Notes: generated by a model not told the origin, from the sequence alone. A DNA stretch of 64,000 bases from Cercis canadensis (GCA_003255065.1 QAOA01008029.1:494851-558850); one strand, 5' to 3'; shown: positions 1-10,544, counted from the first letter of the stretch. Translations and numbers: made by a program.

Positions 1-850
1 AGTGCTAATGGTTCAAAACTTCATATAGATTTTAAGTTAACCAAGGCTCAAATTTGCAATAAAGGTATTTGTTTCAAAAATACTTTTATTTTGGTAAAAA
101 ACATTTCAACACCTGTCATATTAGGAACTCCTTTCCTTACTCAAATTTATCCTTTTCATGTAACATCTCAAGGAGTGCATACTGTTCAAGGTGGTAAAGA
201 AATCATATTTGAATTTCTTACCCCTATGAAAGATAAAGATGTTAATGAAATTCAAAATAGTTCAATCTCTGTTATCAATATGATAATGAAGAAACAAAAG
301 TATATTCAATATTTGAATCAAGAAGTTCATTACAGGAGAATAGAAGAACAAGTTCAAAATCCTCAGGTTCAAGAAAGAATAGAGAAAATTCAAAAGAAAA
401 TTGAAATTGAAGTCTGTGCCGTTCTTCCTAATGCTTTCTGGCAAAGGAAAAAACACATTGTGGAATTACCTTATGAAAAAGATTTTCATGAGAATAAAAT
501 TCCTACCAAGACAAGACCAATTCAAATGAACAAAGAATTGTTAGAAGTTTGCAAAAACGAAATTCAAGAGTTGTTAGATAAGAAGCTCATTAGGTCTAGC
601 AAGTCTCCTTAGAGTTGTGCAACTTTTTATGTCAATAAACAAGCTGAACAAGAAAGAGGTGTGCTTAGATTAGTCATCAATTGCAAGTCTCTCAACAAAG
701 TTCTTCAATGGATTAGGTATCCAATACCTAATAAAGTAGATTCAATGAATCATGCATTTCATGCTCTCATATGTTCAAAAATCATTATGTTATATAATAA
801 AATATTATTGTTCATACTAATAAAATTAGTTTTGCAGATGGATCACCTAC
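1..850 (+). pseudogene. Pararetrovirus protease/reverse transcriptase fragment, plus arm
   Basis: The frame is open from base 1 and belongs to a polyprotein that enters from outside the window. The C-terminal part of a retroviral-type aspartic protease is visible (VILGTPFL near residues 36-43 of the open frame), followed by the N-terminal part of a reverse transcriptase (motif IQELLDKKLIRSSKSP, then RLVINCKSLNKV). An in-frame TAG lies at 610-612. Shortly after the YPIPNK motif (about 730) the expected RT palm, its catalytic aspartates and RNase H are absent, and sequence of the terminal reading frame follows. This copy therefore cannot encode an active polymerase. The same loss is seen in the other arm. 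Confidence 0.8.
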
Positions 851-2433
851 AATCCTTAATGTTTTTCAGTGACAAAGTCTTACCTGTCTGGTCTAGACAA
901 TCTAGTCTTCATTACAAAGGTAATTTAGAAGGATTAGATAATAATGAAATAGTAATATTAGATGCTATTTGGAATATTAATGACATTAATAGTAGATCAT
1001 TAAGTTTAGAAGTAGTAGCAGATTATTTTCGATTTTCTCATCATAGATTTCATCACAAAACTTGTCTAACTTGTGGTACAAATGAATCTTTCATAAATGA
1101 TCTTACTTGCGATAATCTTGATTTAATGAAAGAAAATACTTCTCTCAAAAGACAAGTTGAAGCCCTGTCAGCCCAACTTGTTCACAGTGGAATATTACCA
1201 TCCCCACTGGATGAAAGCAAATTCAAAAATCTTCATGATCTGGAAGATATAATTCTAGCCCCATTGGCTAGAGAAAAAGGTGAGACAAGTAAGAGAGTTA
1301 CTAATATCTTAGCCCCATTGGCTAAAGGTAAGAGAGAGAGGAAAGAAAATATTGAAACTTTAACCCTATTGGTTGAAGACAAATGTGAGATAAAAGAGAG
1401 TATCAAGACTTTAGCCCCACTGGCTAAAGGAAAAGAAAAAATTCTATCTTTAACTCCACTGGTTAAAGAAAAGTTGATCAAAGAAGAAGCAGAAAAGAAA
1501 AGGTCAAAAACTTTATTTTTCTCTCATAGTTTTCTCAATCAATTACTAGATATTGATTGTAGGGAACTTGTTTATGAAACACTCCAGAAAACTGAACTCA
1601 ACAGACAAGAATACATTCAAAAAGCTTTAGAAGAATTAGCCTGCAACTACAAACGCATTCCAGGAATGACCTGGACATGGGAATGCTATCATGGCCTTAA
1701 AGAACTTGAATGTCTCAAAAAAGATCCCTTGTGCAAAGAAATTCCTCTTTCAATGCCTGACTGTAGGTGTCATCTCACCTATAGTATCTGTAGAGCCTCA
1801 TTAGATATTTCCTGTTACAATCTATTTCAAAAAAGAACCAATAATTTTAACCCCTCAAAAGATTTTAGATTATGGATACCTTGCTAATGTCATCATTACT
1901 GATCCTAACTAATCAAAAGAATTTGGAAGAAAATTATCTCATTGTATCCTCAGTTCTTTTGGATCCTTTTCTCCAAAAAGATATGTTGAATTAATCATTC
2001 AAAGCAAAGCCCCAGAATGGATCAAAGGAACATGTTACCCTGCTCAACACAAAATCCTGCTCAAAAAACATATGATCAAACCATATCTCATTTCCTCAGA
2101 ATATCCTTGGCCTTGTCATAATTTTTCTTTACATAAGCAAATTATTGGAGGGCTAGAACAATTGCAAAAGACTTTTCAATCAAATACCAAACCCTTGTTG
2201 CAGAAGATGATCATTAAAAGATATATTCAGACTTATCCCTTCCAGAAATTCCTTTCAAAATTTGAACTGATTTTCAACAATTAATTGATCATTATCATCA
2301 AAAGGTGCATGCAGAAGACCTAGATTTAATTCTTCATCTGTATGGAGATGCAGCAGAAGACGACGGATATGACTACTGGAATCATATATATGATGAAGGA
2401 TATCAGGATATCATCAATCAAATGGAATCTTGA
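851..2433 (+). pseudogene. Terminal ORF of the pararetrovirus, function not recognised, plus arm
   Basis: The frame runs open to a stop at 1885-1887. A frameshift near 1810, caused by a short deletion relative to the other arm, and an in-frame TAG near 1909 break the remainder, which ends near 2433. Visible features are a CLTCGT cysteine pair, a helical stretch (MKENTSLKRQVEAL), then five imperfect repeats of about 20-25 residues built around LAPLA-x-x-K and rich in Lys/Glu (about 1255-1480), then a conserved tail with the motif PGMTWTWECYHGLKELECLK. I do not recognise the family. Position at the 3' end before the promoter would fit the accessory or inclusion-body gene of some caulimovirids, but that is inference. 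Confidence 0.6.
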
Positions 2434-2709
2434 TACAATTACCAAAAGGCTGTAGCCCATGTGCAAGATTTCTAAAAGGTTGCAAAGTTCACATGCTATC
2501 AGCAAACTTATCTTCATAGTCAACAAAGTTTTATGAAGACTTCTCCTTATGCCAAGTGTCATAACAAGTGTCAACAAGAGAAGAATTGAAGACTTTCCCT
2601 CATTACACATGTTAACACAAGAAGACATCATGAAAAGTTACATAACAACTCATGCATCAAGATAAGAATGGATTTCAAACCATTTGGAATCCATCCTCTC
2701 ATCAAAGTC

Positions 2710-2718
2710 TATAAATAG
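2710..2718 (+). promoter_or_regulatory. TATA box of pararetroviral promoter, plus arm
   Basis: TATAAATAG follows the terminal ORF and precedes the leader, the position of the genomic promoter in caulimovirids. It is conserved in the other arm at 3620-3628. It points right, into the spacer and then antisense into the right arm. Confidence 0.6.
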
Positions 2719-3028
2719 GCAAGTTCATCACTCAAGAAAGGGAGACGAATTCCTACACTACTTTCACTAACCCTTTCTCCCTAAAGCTTTCCCAAGTGAA
2801 GCTTTTTCCTTAGGTTTAGAATTTCGTCAAAGTTTCAACACTTAGGTTAGAAAAACTTTCATCAACCTTTCATCAAAGACCTTGCTCTCCTCATTATGTA
2901 CAAAAGTTTGTAATTACTTTTAAAGTGTATTTCAAGAAGTTTCAAAGTTGTAAGTACTACTTTGTTTAATATTAAACTTTATTTCAATACTTTTTGTATT
3001 ATGCATTCATTATCCTTCTCCTAAGCTT

Positions 3029-3230
3029 TTCAGTGCGGACTATCGCCGAATTAGCACCATTTCATAAGCATTTCCTCTTCCTACTATTTTCTAGTGCGGA
3101 TTACCGCCGGATTAATATCCCTTTTAATGTTCAAAGTTACTGTTCATCAATGTTCATTTTACTATTCAAAATTATTGTTCATGTTTACTATTCATGTCAC
3201 TATTCATAAGTTACTATTCACTCCGAATCT
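3029..3230 (+). repeat. Repeats in the pararetroviral leader
   Basis: Two related units begin AGTGCGGACTATCGCCG (about 3032) and AGTGCGGATTACCGCCG (about 3092), roughly 60 nt apart. Each has short CGG/CCG arms able to pair. Downstream (about 3140-3225) the word TACTATTCA and variants recur at least five times. Structured, repeat-rich leaders are normal in this virus family; the specific role here is unknown. Confidence 0.55.
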
Positions 3231-3352
3231 TCTACTCTTTCTTCATGTTTAAATTTATTTTGCACACATTCATTACATGTTTTGACTTACTCATTAAATC
3301 ATAATCATCTTCATTAATCATTAAGTCAAAATCTAGCGATCCTGTCAGCGAA

Positions 3353-3366
3353 TGGTATCAGAGCCA
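3353..3366 (+). promoter_or_regulatory. Primer binding site, tRNA-Met type
   Basis: TGGTATCAGAGCCA matches the known initiator tRNA-Met primer site used by plant caulimovirids and many plant LTR elements. It sits about 640 nt after the TATA box, the usual leader spacing for a pararetrovirus. Only the plus arm carries it; the minus arm is cut off before this point. Confidence 0.75.
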
Positions 3367-3565
3367 GTGCGCCTTGAATTAGGTGGGGGTAATGGGTGTG
3401 TAGCTCAACATTAAGATTCTCTTTCAAACAAAATGTTTATCTTACATGACTAGGTGGTTTGAGTATCGAGTTAGTAGATATCATGGTTATGGTTTATTAG
3501 AAGATCAAGCTTTAATTAAGGATCTGCAGTTTGAACAAATTCTTTGTTAAGAAGGAGACTTCTGT
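3367..3565 (+). pseudogene. Start of the reading frame after the primer binding site, truncated
   Basis: After the primer site a short open stretch begins near 3445 with an ATG and reads MTRWFEYRVSRYHGYGLLED before stopping near 3549. The junction with the inverted minus arm lies at about 3566. In circular order this is the beginning of the next coding region of the viral genome. It is too short to assign. Confidence 0.35.
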
Positions 3566-3619
3566 AATGTCTGAAATTAGTGTAGGAATTAGTCTGTCTT
3601 TCTTGAGTGATGAACTTGC

Positions 3620-3628
3620 CTATTTATA
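3620..3628 (-). promoter_or_regulatory. TATA box of pararetroviral promoter, minus arm
   Basis: Reverse complement reads TATAAATAG within a block matching 2678-2765. It points left, into the spacer and then antisense to the plus arm. The two viral promoters are therefore convergent. Confidence 0.6.
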
Positions 3629-3912
3629 GACCTTGATGAGAGGATGGATTCCAAATGGTTTGAAATTCATTCTTGTCTTGATGCATGAGTTGTTATGTAA
3701 CTTTTCATGATGTCTTCTTGTGTTAACATGTGTAATGAGGGGAAGCCTTCAATTCTTCTCTTGTTGACACTTGTTATGACACTTGGCATAAGGAGGAGTC
3801 TTCATAAAACTTTGTTAACTTGTTGACTATGATGATAAGTTTGCTGATAGCATGTGAACTTTGCAGCCTTTTAGAAATCTTGCACATGGGCTGCAGCCTT
3901 TTGGTAACTGTA

Positions 3913-5460
3913 TCAAGATTCCATTTGATTGATGATATCCTGATATCCTTCATCATATATATGATTCCAGTAGTCATATCTGTCGTCTTCTGCTGGATCT
4001 CCATACAGATGATGAATTAAATCTAGGTCTTCTGCATGCACCTTTTGATGATAATGATCAATTAATTGTTGAAAATCAGTTCGAATTTTGAAAGGAATTT
4101 CTGGAAGGGATAAGTCTGAAAATATCTTTTGATGATCATCTTCTGCAACAAGGGTTTGGTATTTGATTGAAAAGTCTTTTGCAATTGTTCCAGCCCTCCA
4201 ATGTCTAATTTGCTTACGTAAAGAAAAATTATGACAAGGCCAAGGATATTTTGAGGAAAGGAGATATGGTTTGATCATATGTTTTTTGAGCAGGATTTTG
4301 TGTTGAGCAGGGTAACATGTTCCTTTAATCCATTCTGGGGCTTTGCTTTGAATGATTAATTCAACATATCTTTTTGGAGAAAAGGATCCAAAAGAACTGA
4401 GGATACAATGAGATAATTTTCTTTCAAATTCTTTTGATTGGTTAGGATCAGTAATGATGACATTAGCAAGGTATCCATAATCTAAAAGCTTTTGAGGGGT
4501 TAAAATTATTGGTTCCTTTTTGAAATAGATTGTAACAGGATGATAAAGGAAAAGATCTAATGAGGCTCTACAGATACTATAGGTGAGATGACACCTATAG
4601 TTAGACATTGAAAGAGAAATTTCTTTGCACAAGGGATCTTTTTTGAGACATTCAAGTTCTTTGAGGCCATGATAGCATTCCCATGTCCAGGTCATTCCTG
4701 GAATGCGTTTGTACCTGCAGGCTAATTGTTCTATGGCTTTTTGAATGTATTCTTTTCTGTTGAGTTCAGTTTCTTAGAGTGTTTGATAAACAAGTTCCCT
4801 ACAATCAATATCTAGTAATTGATTGAGAAAACTATGAGAGAAAAAGAAGGTTCTTGACCTTTTCTTTTCTGCTTCTTCTTTGATCAACTTTTCTTTAACC
4901 AGTGGGGTTAAAGATAGAATTTTTTCTTTTCCTTTAGCTAGTGGGGCTAAAGTCTTGACACTCTCTCTTATTTCACATTTGTCTTCAGCTAGTGGGGTTA
5001 AAGTATTAGTAACTCTCTTACTTGTCTCACATTTTTCTCTAGCCAGTGGGGCTAGAATTATATCTTCCAGATCATCAAGATTTTTGAATTTGCTTTCATC
5101 CAGTGGGGATGGTAATATTCCATTGTGAACCAGTTGGGCTAATAGGGCTTCAACTTGTCTTTTGAGAGAAGTATTTTCTTTCATTAAATCAAGATTATCG
5201 CAAGTAAGATCATTTATGAAAGATTCATTTGTACCGCAAGTTAGACATGTTTTGTGATGAAATCTATGATGAGAAAATCGAAAATAATCTGCTACTACTT
5301 CTAAAGTTAATTATCTAATATTAATGTCACTAATATTCCAAATAGCATCTAATATTACTATTTCATTATTATCTAATCCTTCTAAATTACCTTTGTAATG
5401 AAGACTAGATTGTCTAGACCAGACAGGTAAGGCTTTGTCACCGAAAAATATTAAGGATTG
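3913..5460 (-). pseudogene. Terminal ORF of the pararetrovirus, function not recognised, minus arm
   Basis: Counterpart of 851-2433. It survives as three open pieces (5649-5311, 5184-4774 and 4695-3913) interrupted by stops near 5310 and 4773 and by loss of frame. The Lys/Glu-rich LAPLA repeat block here (about 5060-4890) has one unit fewer than the plus arm. The tail piece 4695-3913 is intact for 260 residues, starting at MTWTWECYHG and ending QMES, and gives the clearest view of this unassigned protein. The lesions differ from those in the plus arm, so the arms decayed separately after duplication. Confidence 0.6.
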
Positions 5461-6141
5461 TTGGTGATCCATTTGCAAAACTAATTTTATTAGTATGAAC
5501 AATAATATTTTATGATATAACATAATGATTTTCAAACATATGAGAGCATGAAATGCATGATTTATTGAATCTTCTTTATTAGGTATTGGATACCTAATCC
5601 ATTGAAGAACTTTGTTGAGAAGTTTATAATTTATGACTAACCTCGGCACATTTCTTTCTTATTCAGCTTGTTTATTGACATAAAAAGTTGCACAACTCCA
5701 AGGAGACTTGCTAGGCCTAATGAGCTTCTTATCTAACAACTCTTGAATTTCTTTTTTGCAAACTTCTAACAATTCTTTGTTCATTTGAATTGGTCTTGCC
5801 TTGGTAGAAATTTTACTCTCATGGAAATCTTTTTTATAAGGTAATTTCACCATGTGTTTTTTCCTTTGCCAGAAAGCATTAGGAAGATCGGCACAGACTT
5901 CAATTTCAATTTTCTTTTGAATTTTCTCTATTCTTTCTTGAACCTAAGGATTTTGAACTTGTTCTTCTATTCTTCTGTAATGAACTTCTTGATTCAAGTA
6001 TTGAATATGCTTTTGTTTCTTCATTATCATATTGATAACAGAGATTGAACTATTTTGAATTTCATTAACATCTTTATCTTTCATAGGGGTAAGAAATTCA
6101 AATATGATTTCTTTACCCCCTTGAACAGTATGCACTCCTTG
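5461..6141 (-). pseudogene. Pararetrovirus protease/RT fragment, minus arm
   Basis: Counterpart of the plus-arm fragment, beginning only at the MHTVQGGKEIIFEF part of the protease. The upstream protease half, which carries the structural core seen at 100-165 in the plus arm, is missing, and capsid-side sequence joins directly at about 6141. A stop near 5940 and another near 5658 interrupt the frame. The RT is again cut shortly after the YPIPNK motif, so no catalytic motif is present. Confidence 0.75.
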
Positions 6142-7584
6142 AGATCTTTATCTGAAGATTGTCCAATATCTTCATCCTTATCTTTTTGACTTGACTCTTG
6201 ACTATTGATATGATTTTTTAATGACAAATTAAGCAAATCTAATTCTATTTGACTCTGATTTTGTTTCAATTGCCTAATTTCTTCTTTCACTTCTTTGATT
6301 TCATTTTGAAGATCTTTGACAGTAACAACCTGCTGTTTTGATTTCATTTTTGAAAGAATATCACTAAGACTTATTGGTTTGATGTTAGGAAAGTTGGGCT
6401 TTTCTTTATCTATGATATCTTTTAATTTTAAAAGATATTACTTTTTGATTTCATCATCCTCTATCTTTTCTATGACATCTACGAGGAAATTAGCTTTTGA
6501 TGAAATAACATTTATTGACTTTGACTTACAAGTTCCATTACAATCTGGATCCTTGCAATTTTGAACACATGGTTCATCTTTTTCAGTTTCAGATGATTCT
6601 GAAGCAGATGATTCTTCTTGAATTTTAAATATATTTTCTAATTGATCTTCTTCAGAATTACTTTCTGAAGGTTCTTTTTCAGATTCATTATCTGAGTCTG
6701 AAATATTGTTAATGAACAACTTACTTAATTCTCCTTTAATTCATCACTAATGTTTAATGAATTTATCTTCTTCCTCATAGGGCAATTACTTTTGTAATGT
6801 ACTACTTGACCACACCTATAACAAACTGGATTTTTGAATGACTTTCTAGACTTTGAATTTTTATGAGACTTTTTTGAAGATTTACTTGATTCTTTGAAAG
6901 GTTTTGATTCATTTCTATCATGATATTTCCTTCTTTTATTGAATTTCCTATCCCTAAATTCTTTCCTAAAAGACTTATGTTTTTTCTTATTTCTTGAAGA
7001 GGGAGGAACCAACTTTGTATCAAATCCCATTTGATTACAAATATTTCCCAATTCATTTTTCCTTTTATGACTATCTTTTTTAATCTTATTTTTGAACTTA
7101 ATATCATTACACTGAGCTATTGCTTCTTGATTGATAGCACTAACTAACTGACTATATGATGAGTTTTCATAAACATGAGTTAATGATAATCCTTGTTGTG
7201 TTCCAAAATTTCTTAGTCTTTCTTTGAGAAAAAGACATCTTTATACTATCTTAAGTCTGAGAGTTCTTTACACCTTAAGTTGGTTAAGATTTCTAATGAC
7301 TTTTCTTGAAAATTTTGAGGTTCACCTATGAAATGTTTAATGATAGCATAAATTAAAAGTTCCATACATGTTGAACTATCAGTTTCAAGATCTATTAAAT
7401 TTTCTATTTCTAATCTTTGATCTTCAGTGAGATTATTATCCCACCAACCTTTGAGTTGTCTTGTGAAACCACTAATGATGATTCTAAGGATATTTCTTAA
7501 ATCTGTTGAAGGAATTTTGACTCTAAAAGCATACACTGCCATGAGAATTTCATTTATATGATTCAATATTTCATGTTCGCTCAT
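6142..7584 (-). pseudogene. Pararetrovirus capsid region with CCHC zinc knuckle
   Basis: Starting at 7584 the frame reads MSEHEILNHI, then ISGFTRQLKGWWDNNLT, a motif shared by capsid regions of plant pararetroviruses. A break near 7245 is followed by a second stretch (about 7210-6725) with a Lys/Arg/Ser-rich basic domain and the zinc knuckle CYRCGQVVHYKSNC (C-X2-C-X4-H-X4-C). Next come an acidic Ser/Glu-rich stretch with a second Cys cluster (about 6719-6438) and a predicted coiled coil (MKSKQQVVTVKDLQNEIKEV, from 6347). These pieces lie in more than one frame, so the region is not translatable as a whole. In intact relatives this protein packages the genome. Confidence 0.75.
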
Positions 7585-7628
7585 AGCATTAATATTTCAT
7601 TCATAGATACTAGTTACATCGTAACTAA

Positions 7629-7725
7629 CACCTGTCATATTAGGAACTCATTTCCTTACTCAAATTTATCTTTTTCATGTAACATCTCAAGGAGTGCATA
7701 CTGTTCAAGGTGATAAGAAATTCAA
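7629..7725 (+). repeat. Displaced protease piece of the pararetrovirus
   Basis: This stretch matches about 108-205 in the plus arm in the same orientation, starting at AACACCTGTCATATTAGGAA, with small changes and a short deletion near 7711. It corresponds largely to the protease half missing from the minus arm. The left junction carries an imperfect fold-back (AGTTAC-ATC-GTAACT, about 7611-7625). Confidence 0.75.
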
Positions 7726-7830
7726 ATAAATGGTAAAAAAATTTTATATCTATGTTGACAAAGTTTATGACTATAATTTATGATTTGTAAAATTTCTCAT
7801 GATTGTCTACTTATGTTTTTGGCTTACAAG

Positions 7831-9612
7831 GGAAGTGATAAAATTAAGTTATAATTATGGATCCGCATAAAGAAAGAGAGGTGCATTGGAATGCAAAAGC
7901 TTTCAAGAAGATGAAAAATCTCAGAATACTTATAATAAGAAATACACGCTTCTCTAGTGGCCCCAAACATCTTCCCAATAGCTTAAGGGTGCTGGAGTGG
8001 TGGGGATATCCTTCCTCGTCTTTACCATGTGATTTTCATGCTCAGAAACTGGTCATACTTAAGTTGCGAGATAGTTACTTTGAATTGAACAAACCACTCA
8101 AGGCATGCTTATACTTCCTTGATCCTCATTTATTATCAATCATCATTAAAAATTATTGTGACTAGTTATCTTTGAAATTTGTTTTGTAGAAGTTCGAGTC
8201 TTTGAGCCTTATGAATTTTAGATGTTGTAATTCTTTACGACAAATACCTGATCTACACGGAGTTCCAAATTTGAAGGAATTGCGTCTTGATTCTTGCCGG
8301 AATTTAATTGAAATTCATGATTCAGCTGGGTTTCTGAATAAACTTGAAACATTGTCCGCTTCCGAGTGCATCAATCTCTCAATTTTTCCACGTGTTATAA
8401 AGTTGCCATCTCTTAAAAATCTTGACCTCCGGGATTGCGAAATGTTTCGAAGTTTCCCAGAAATATTAGAAGAAAACAAAAATGAATTACGAGTTTATTT
8501 GCAACGGACTGCCATAGAAGAATTGCCATCTTCAATTCGAAAGCTTGTGGGGCTTAAATCTATATACTTGAGTCAAAGCAGAAGTCTTAATCGTGTACCA
8601 AGCAGCATTCTTATGGTTCCAGGACTTGAGTCCTTCGAAGCTCAGTCATGTACAAGGATTCATTTTTGGGGAAGCTGCGAAGGTCAGGAACAAGTAGAAG
8701 AGAGCTCAATAATGTCATCAACGTATCTTTTTGTCTATCTCACAGATTGCAATTTGAAAGATGAATTTCTTCGTCCTACATGTATTTCTTGGTTATATCA
8801 TGTGAATTGCTTAGTCCTAAGTGGCAATAATTTCACAGTGCTTCCTGCAAGCTTCAAACAATGTCGCTCTTTGACGACACTTTATTTGGATGATTGCAAG
8901 CAGCTCCGAGAAATTGAGGGAATTCCGCCAAACATTGAACATTTCTGGGCAAGAAACTGTACATCATTGGGTTCCCAGTCTTCAAGCATGTTAGTGAGGC
9001 AGGTTTGTCTGTTTTTCCCTCTCTACATAATCATGTCTAGTAAGTTTCTGAGCACATGCCAGCTTCAACTTTGTGATGCTTTTAAGTTATGATTAACAGG
9101 CAATTCTAAAGACTAATGGATTACTAAAGTTTATTCTACCGGGAGAAGGGGTCCCAGAATGGTTTGACTACTCTAGCAATGCTGCAACACTGACTTTCTG
9201 GTTTCGCAAGAAATTACCTGTGATGACTTTGTGTTGTGTTCAAGAAGGTGGATCGTATGAATTGGGGATCATTGCACGAATCAATGGCACTCTAATGTTA
9301 CCTTACTATTATCTGATAATTTCACAAGTAGCAACAGATCATATAATTTTGTTTAATCAACTACAACGGTTGGGTGAAGAAAGACAATTTTTAGAGCATG
9401 AATGGAATCGTGTTGATTTATTGCAGCACGTTCCTTGTGCAGGCAGAACAAAAATAAAAGGTATTGGAATTAAAGTAAACAAACAGGAAACTAGCATGGA
9501 GGATATTCAATTCAAAGATCCTTATCATCATCATGGGAAGAGAGCATTTGAGGATATCTTCTACAGGGGCAATGATTTGGACTTAAATTGCTTCCCGCCA
9601 CAGAAGAAATAA
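7831..9612 (+). pseudogene. TNL disease-resistance gene, 5'-truncated: LRR exons plus C-JID domain
   Basis: Three exons join in phase 0: 7831-8102, 8190-9002 and 9100-9612. The first begins after a normal acceptor (AG at 7829-7830) with GSDKIK, the usual start of the exon after NB-ARC in TNL genes, but a frame break lies near 7848-7851. It continues AFKKMKNLRILIIRNTRFSS. Exon two holds leucine-rich repeats (for example LPSLKNLDLRDCEMFRSFPE, then ELPSSIRKLVGLKSIYLS). Exon three is the post-LRR C-JID domain (FILPGEGVPEWFDYSS onward). TIR and NB-ARC exons are absent; pararetroviral DNA lies immediately upstream. The first intron (8103-8189) has a GC donor and the second (9003-9099) a GT donor. 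TNL proteins are intracellular immune receptors; this remnant lacks the nucleotide switch and signalling domain. A transcript from an internal start at 7857 could still give an LRR/C-JID protein. Confidence 0.85.
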
Positions 9613-10544
9613 TGCACATTGTTGGGCATGGGAGTTTGTGAGACATCGGACACACAACAGCAACAGCATTCAGCATTAATCAACATAATGACACAATGGG
9701 CTACGGAATTATGTCTAAACACACACAATAATTTGGATGCTGTGAATTGGGATTCAACTTCAAATGTGTGGAATAGTGACACCATCAGTCGCCAAGGTAA
9801 TAAATAATATTGTGCATTCCTCTTTATCTATGATATCGTCACTATAGTGGCTTTGAGGTCTCTATGTTATATTTTAAGTACGAATCTGTGTGTGCTCCTA
9901 TGTTTTAAGGTCTCTATGTCAACCTTGATTAAACCATGAATGAATTCAGCTTGCCTTTAATTGATTCCAGCACTGATGCAACATGGCAAGCTGCAACCCA
10001 TGAGTTTATGCTAAATATGTTTCTTGCTGTGATGTTTACTTACACAACTGGGTAGAAGTATTTCTTTATCTTAGATTTGATGTATTGTTTGGCTGTTTCA
10101 TTGAGGCTACAACTCTACAGCAGCAATCTTCTTCTGCAACCTAATGAATCATTTATTTATTTAATTTTTTTTTCTTTTTGACAAAGAATACCTTTGTTAA
10201 GAAGGAGGAGATATTACATGACTATAGGAGAACAAGCTTTCCTCCTGAACAGAAATAGTAAAGAAACAAAACAAGTCACAAACAGAAAACATAAATTGAA
10301 GTTTACCCCATAGAAAAACCTTAGAACTGGCATCAATTCCAGTTCCTTGATAATAACTTTATTTGATTAGTAGTTGAATTGAACATACATTCACCAACTT
10401 CCAAACAGAAATAATTGAAGGGTTAATTATTAGTAACTAGAGAAGGTACCCCACCTAGAAACACCGAAACAGCACATGTATATCCCAATCTCAAGACACA
10501 TAAATAGCTAGTGATAGTGCCACAAAATGCCACAATATTGAAGA
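9613..10544. other. Region downstream of the TNL fragment, no clear gene
   Basis: A short open frame (9619-9807, 62 codons, containing DAVNWDSTSNVWNSDTISRQ) follows the TNL stop and might be a remnant of the gene's 3' end; it has no recognisable domain. The rest is AT-rich with a T-run near 10161-10175. No terminator or RNA gene was recognised. Confidence 0.4.

Larger units (their letters stand above)
165..2765 (+). repeat. Left arm of long inverted repeat (pararetrovirus)
   Basis: This block is repeated in reverse complement at about 3566-6146 with only scattered differences. Homology runs from the protease region (about 165) through the terminal open reading frame and the TATA box to about 2765. 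Differences between arms include substitutions, a deletion of roughly 11 nt near 1810 in this arm, and one extra repeat unit in this arm around 1255-1480. The far end of similarity was set by eye. Confidence 0.85.
3566..6146 (-). repeat. Right arm of long inverted repeat (pararetrovirus)
   Basis: Reverse-complement counterpart of 165-2765. The inner end lies near 3566, just inside the leader. The outer end lies near 6146, where the sequence jumps from protease to the region between capsid and protease at the shared word ATCTCAAGGAG. The spacer between arms (about 2766-3565) holds leader, primer binding site and a short piece of the following reading frame, present once. Confidence 0.85.
1..7725. 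mobile_element. Rearranged endogenous pararetrovirus (Caulimoviridae-like), two tail-to-tail arms
   Basis: A plus-strand arm (1 to about 3570, running in from outside the window) meets a minus-strand arm (about 3566-7584). Together they show a capsid-type region with a GWWDN motif, a CCHC zinc knuckle, an aspartic protease piece, a reverse transcriptase piece, a promoter, a leader of about 640 nt and a tRNA-Met-type primer binding site. There is no integrase and no LTR, which separates this from Gypsy elements and fits a plant pararetrovirus integrated by illegitimate recombination. Stops, frameshifts and internal deletions make every reading frame defective. A displaced protease piece lies at 7629-7725. 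Family-level assignment is firm; genus is not assigned. Confidence 0.8.
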
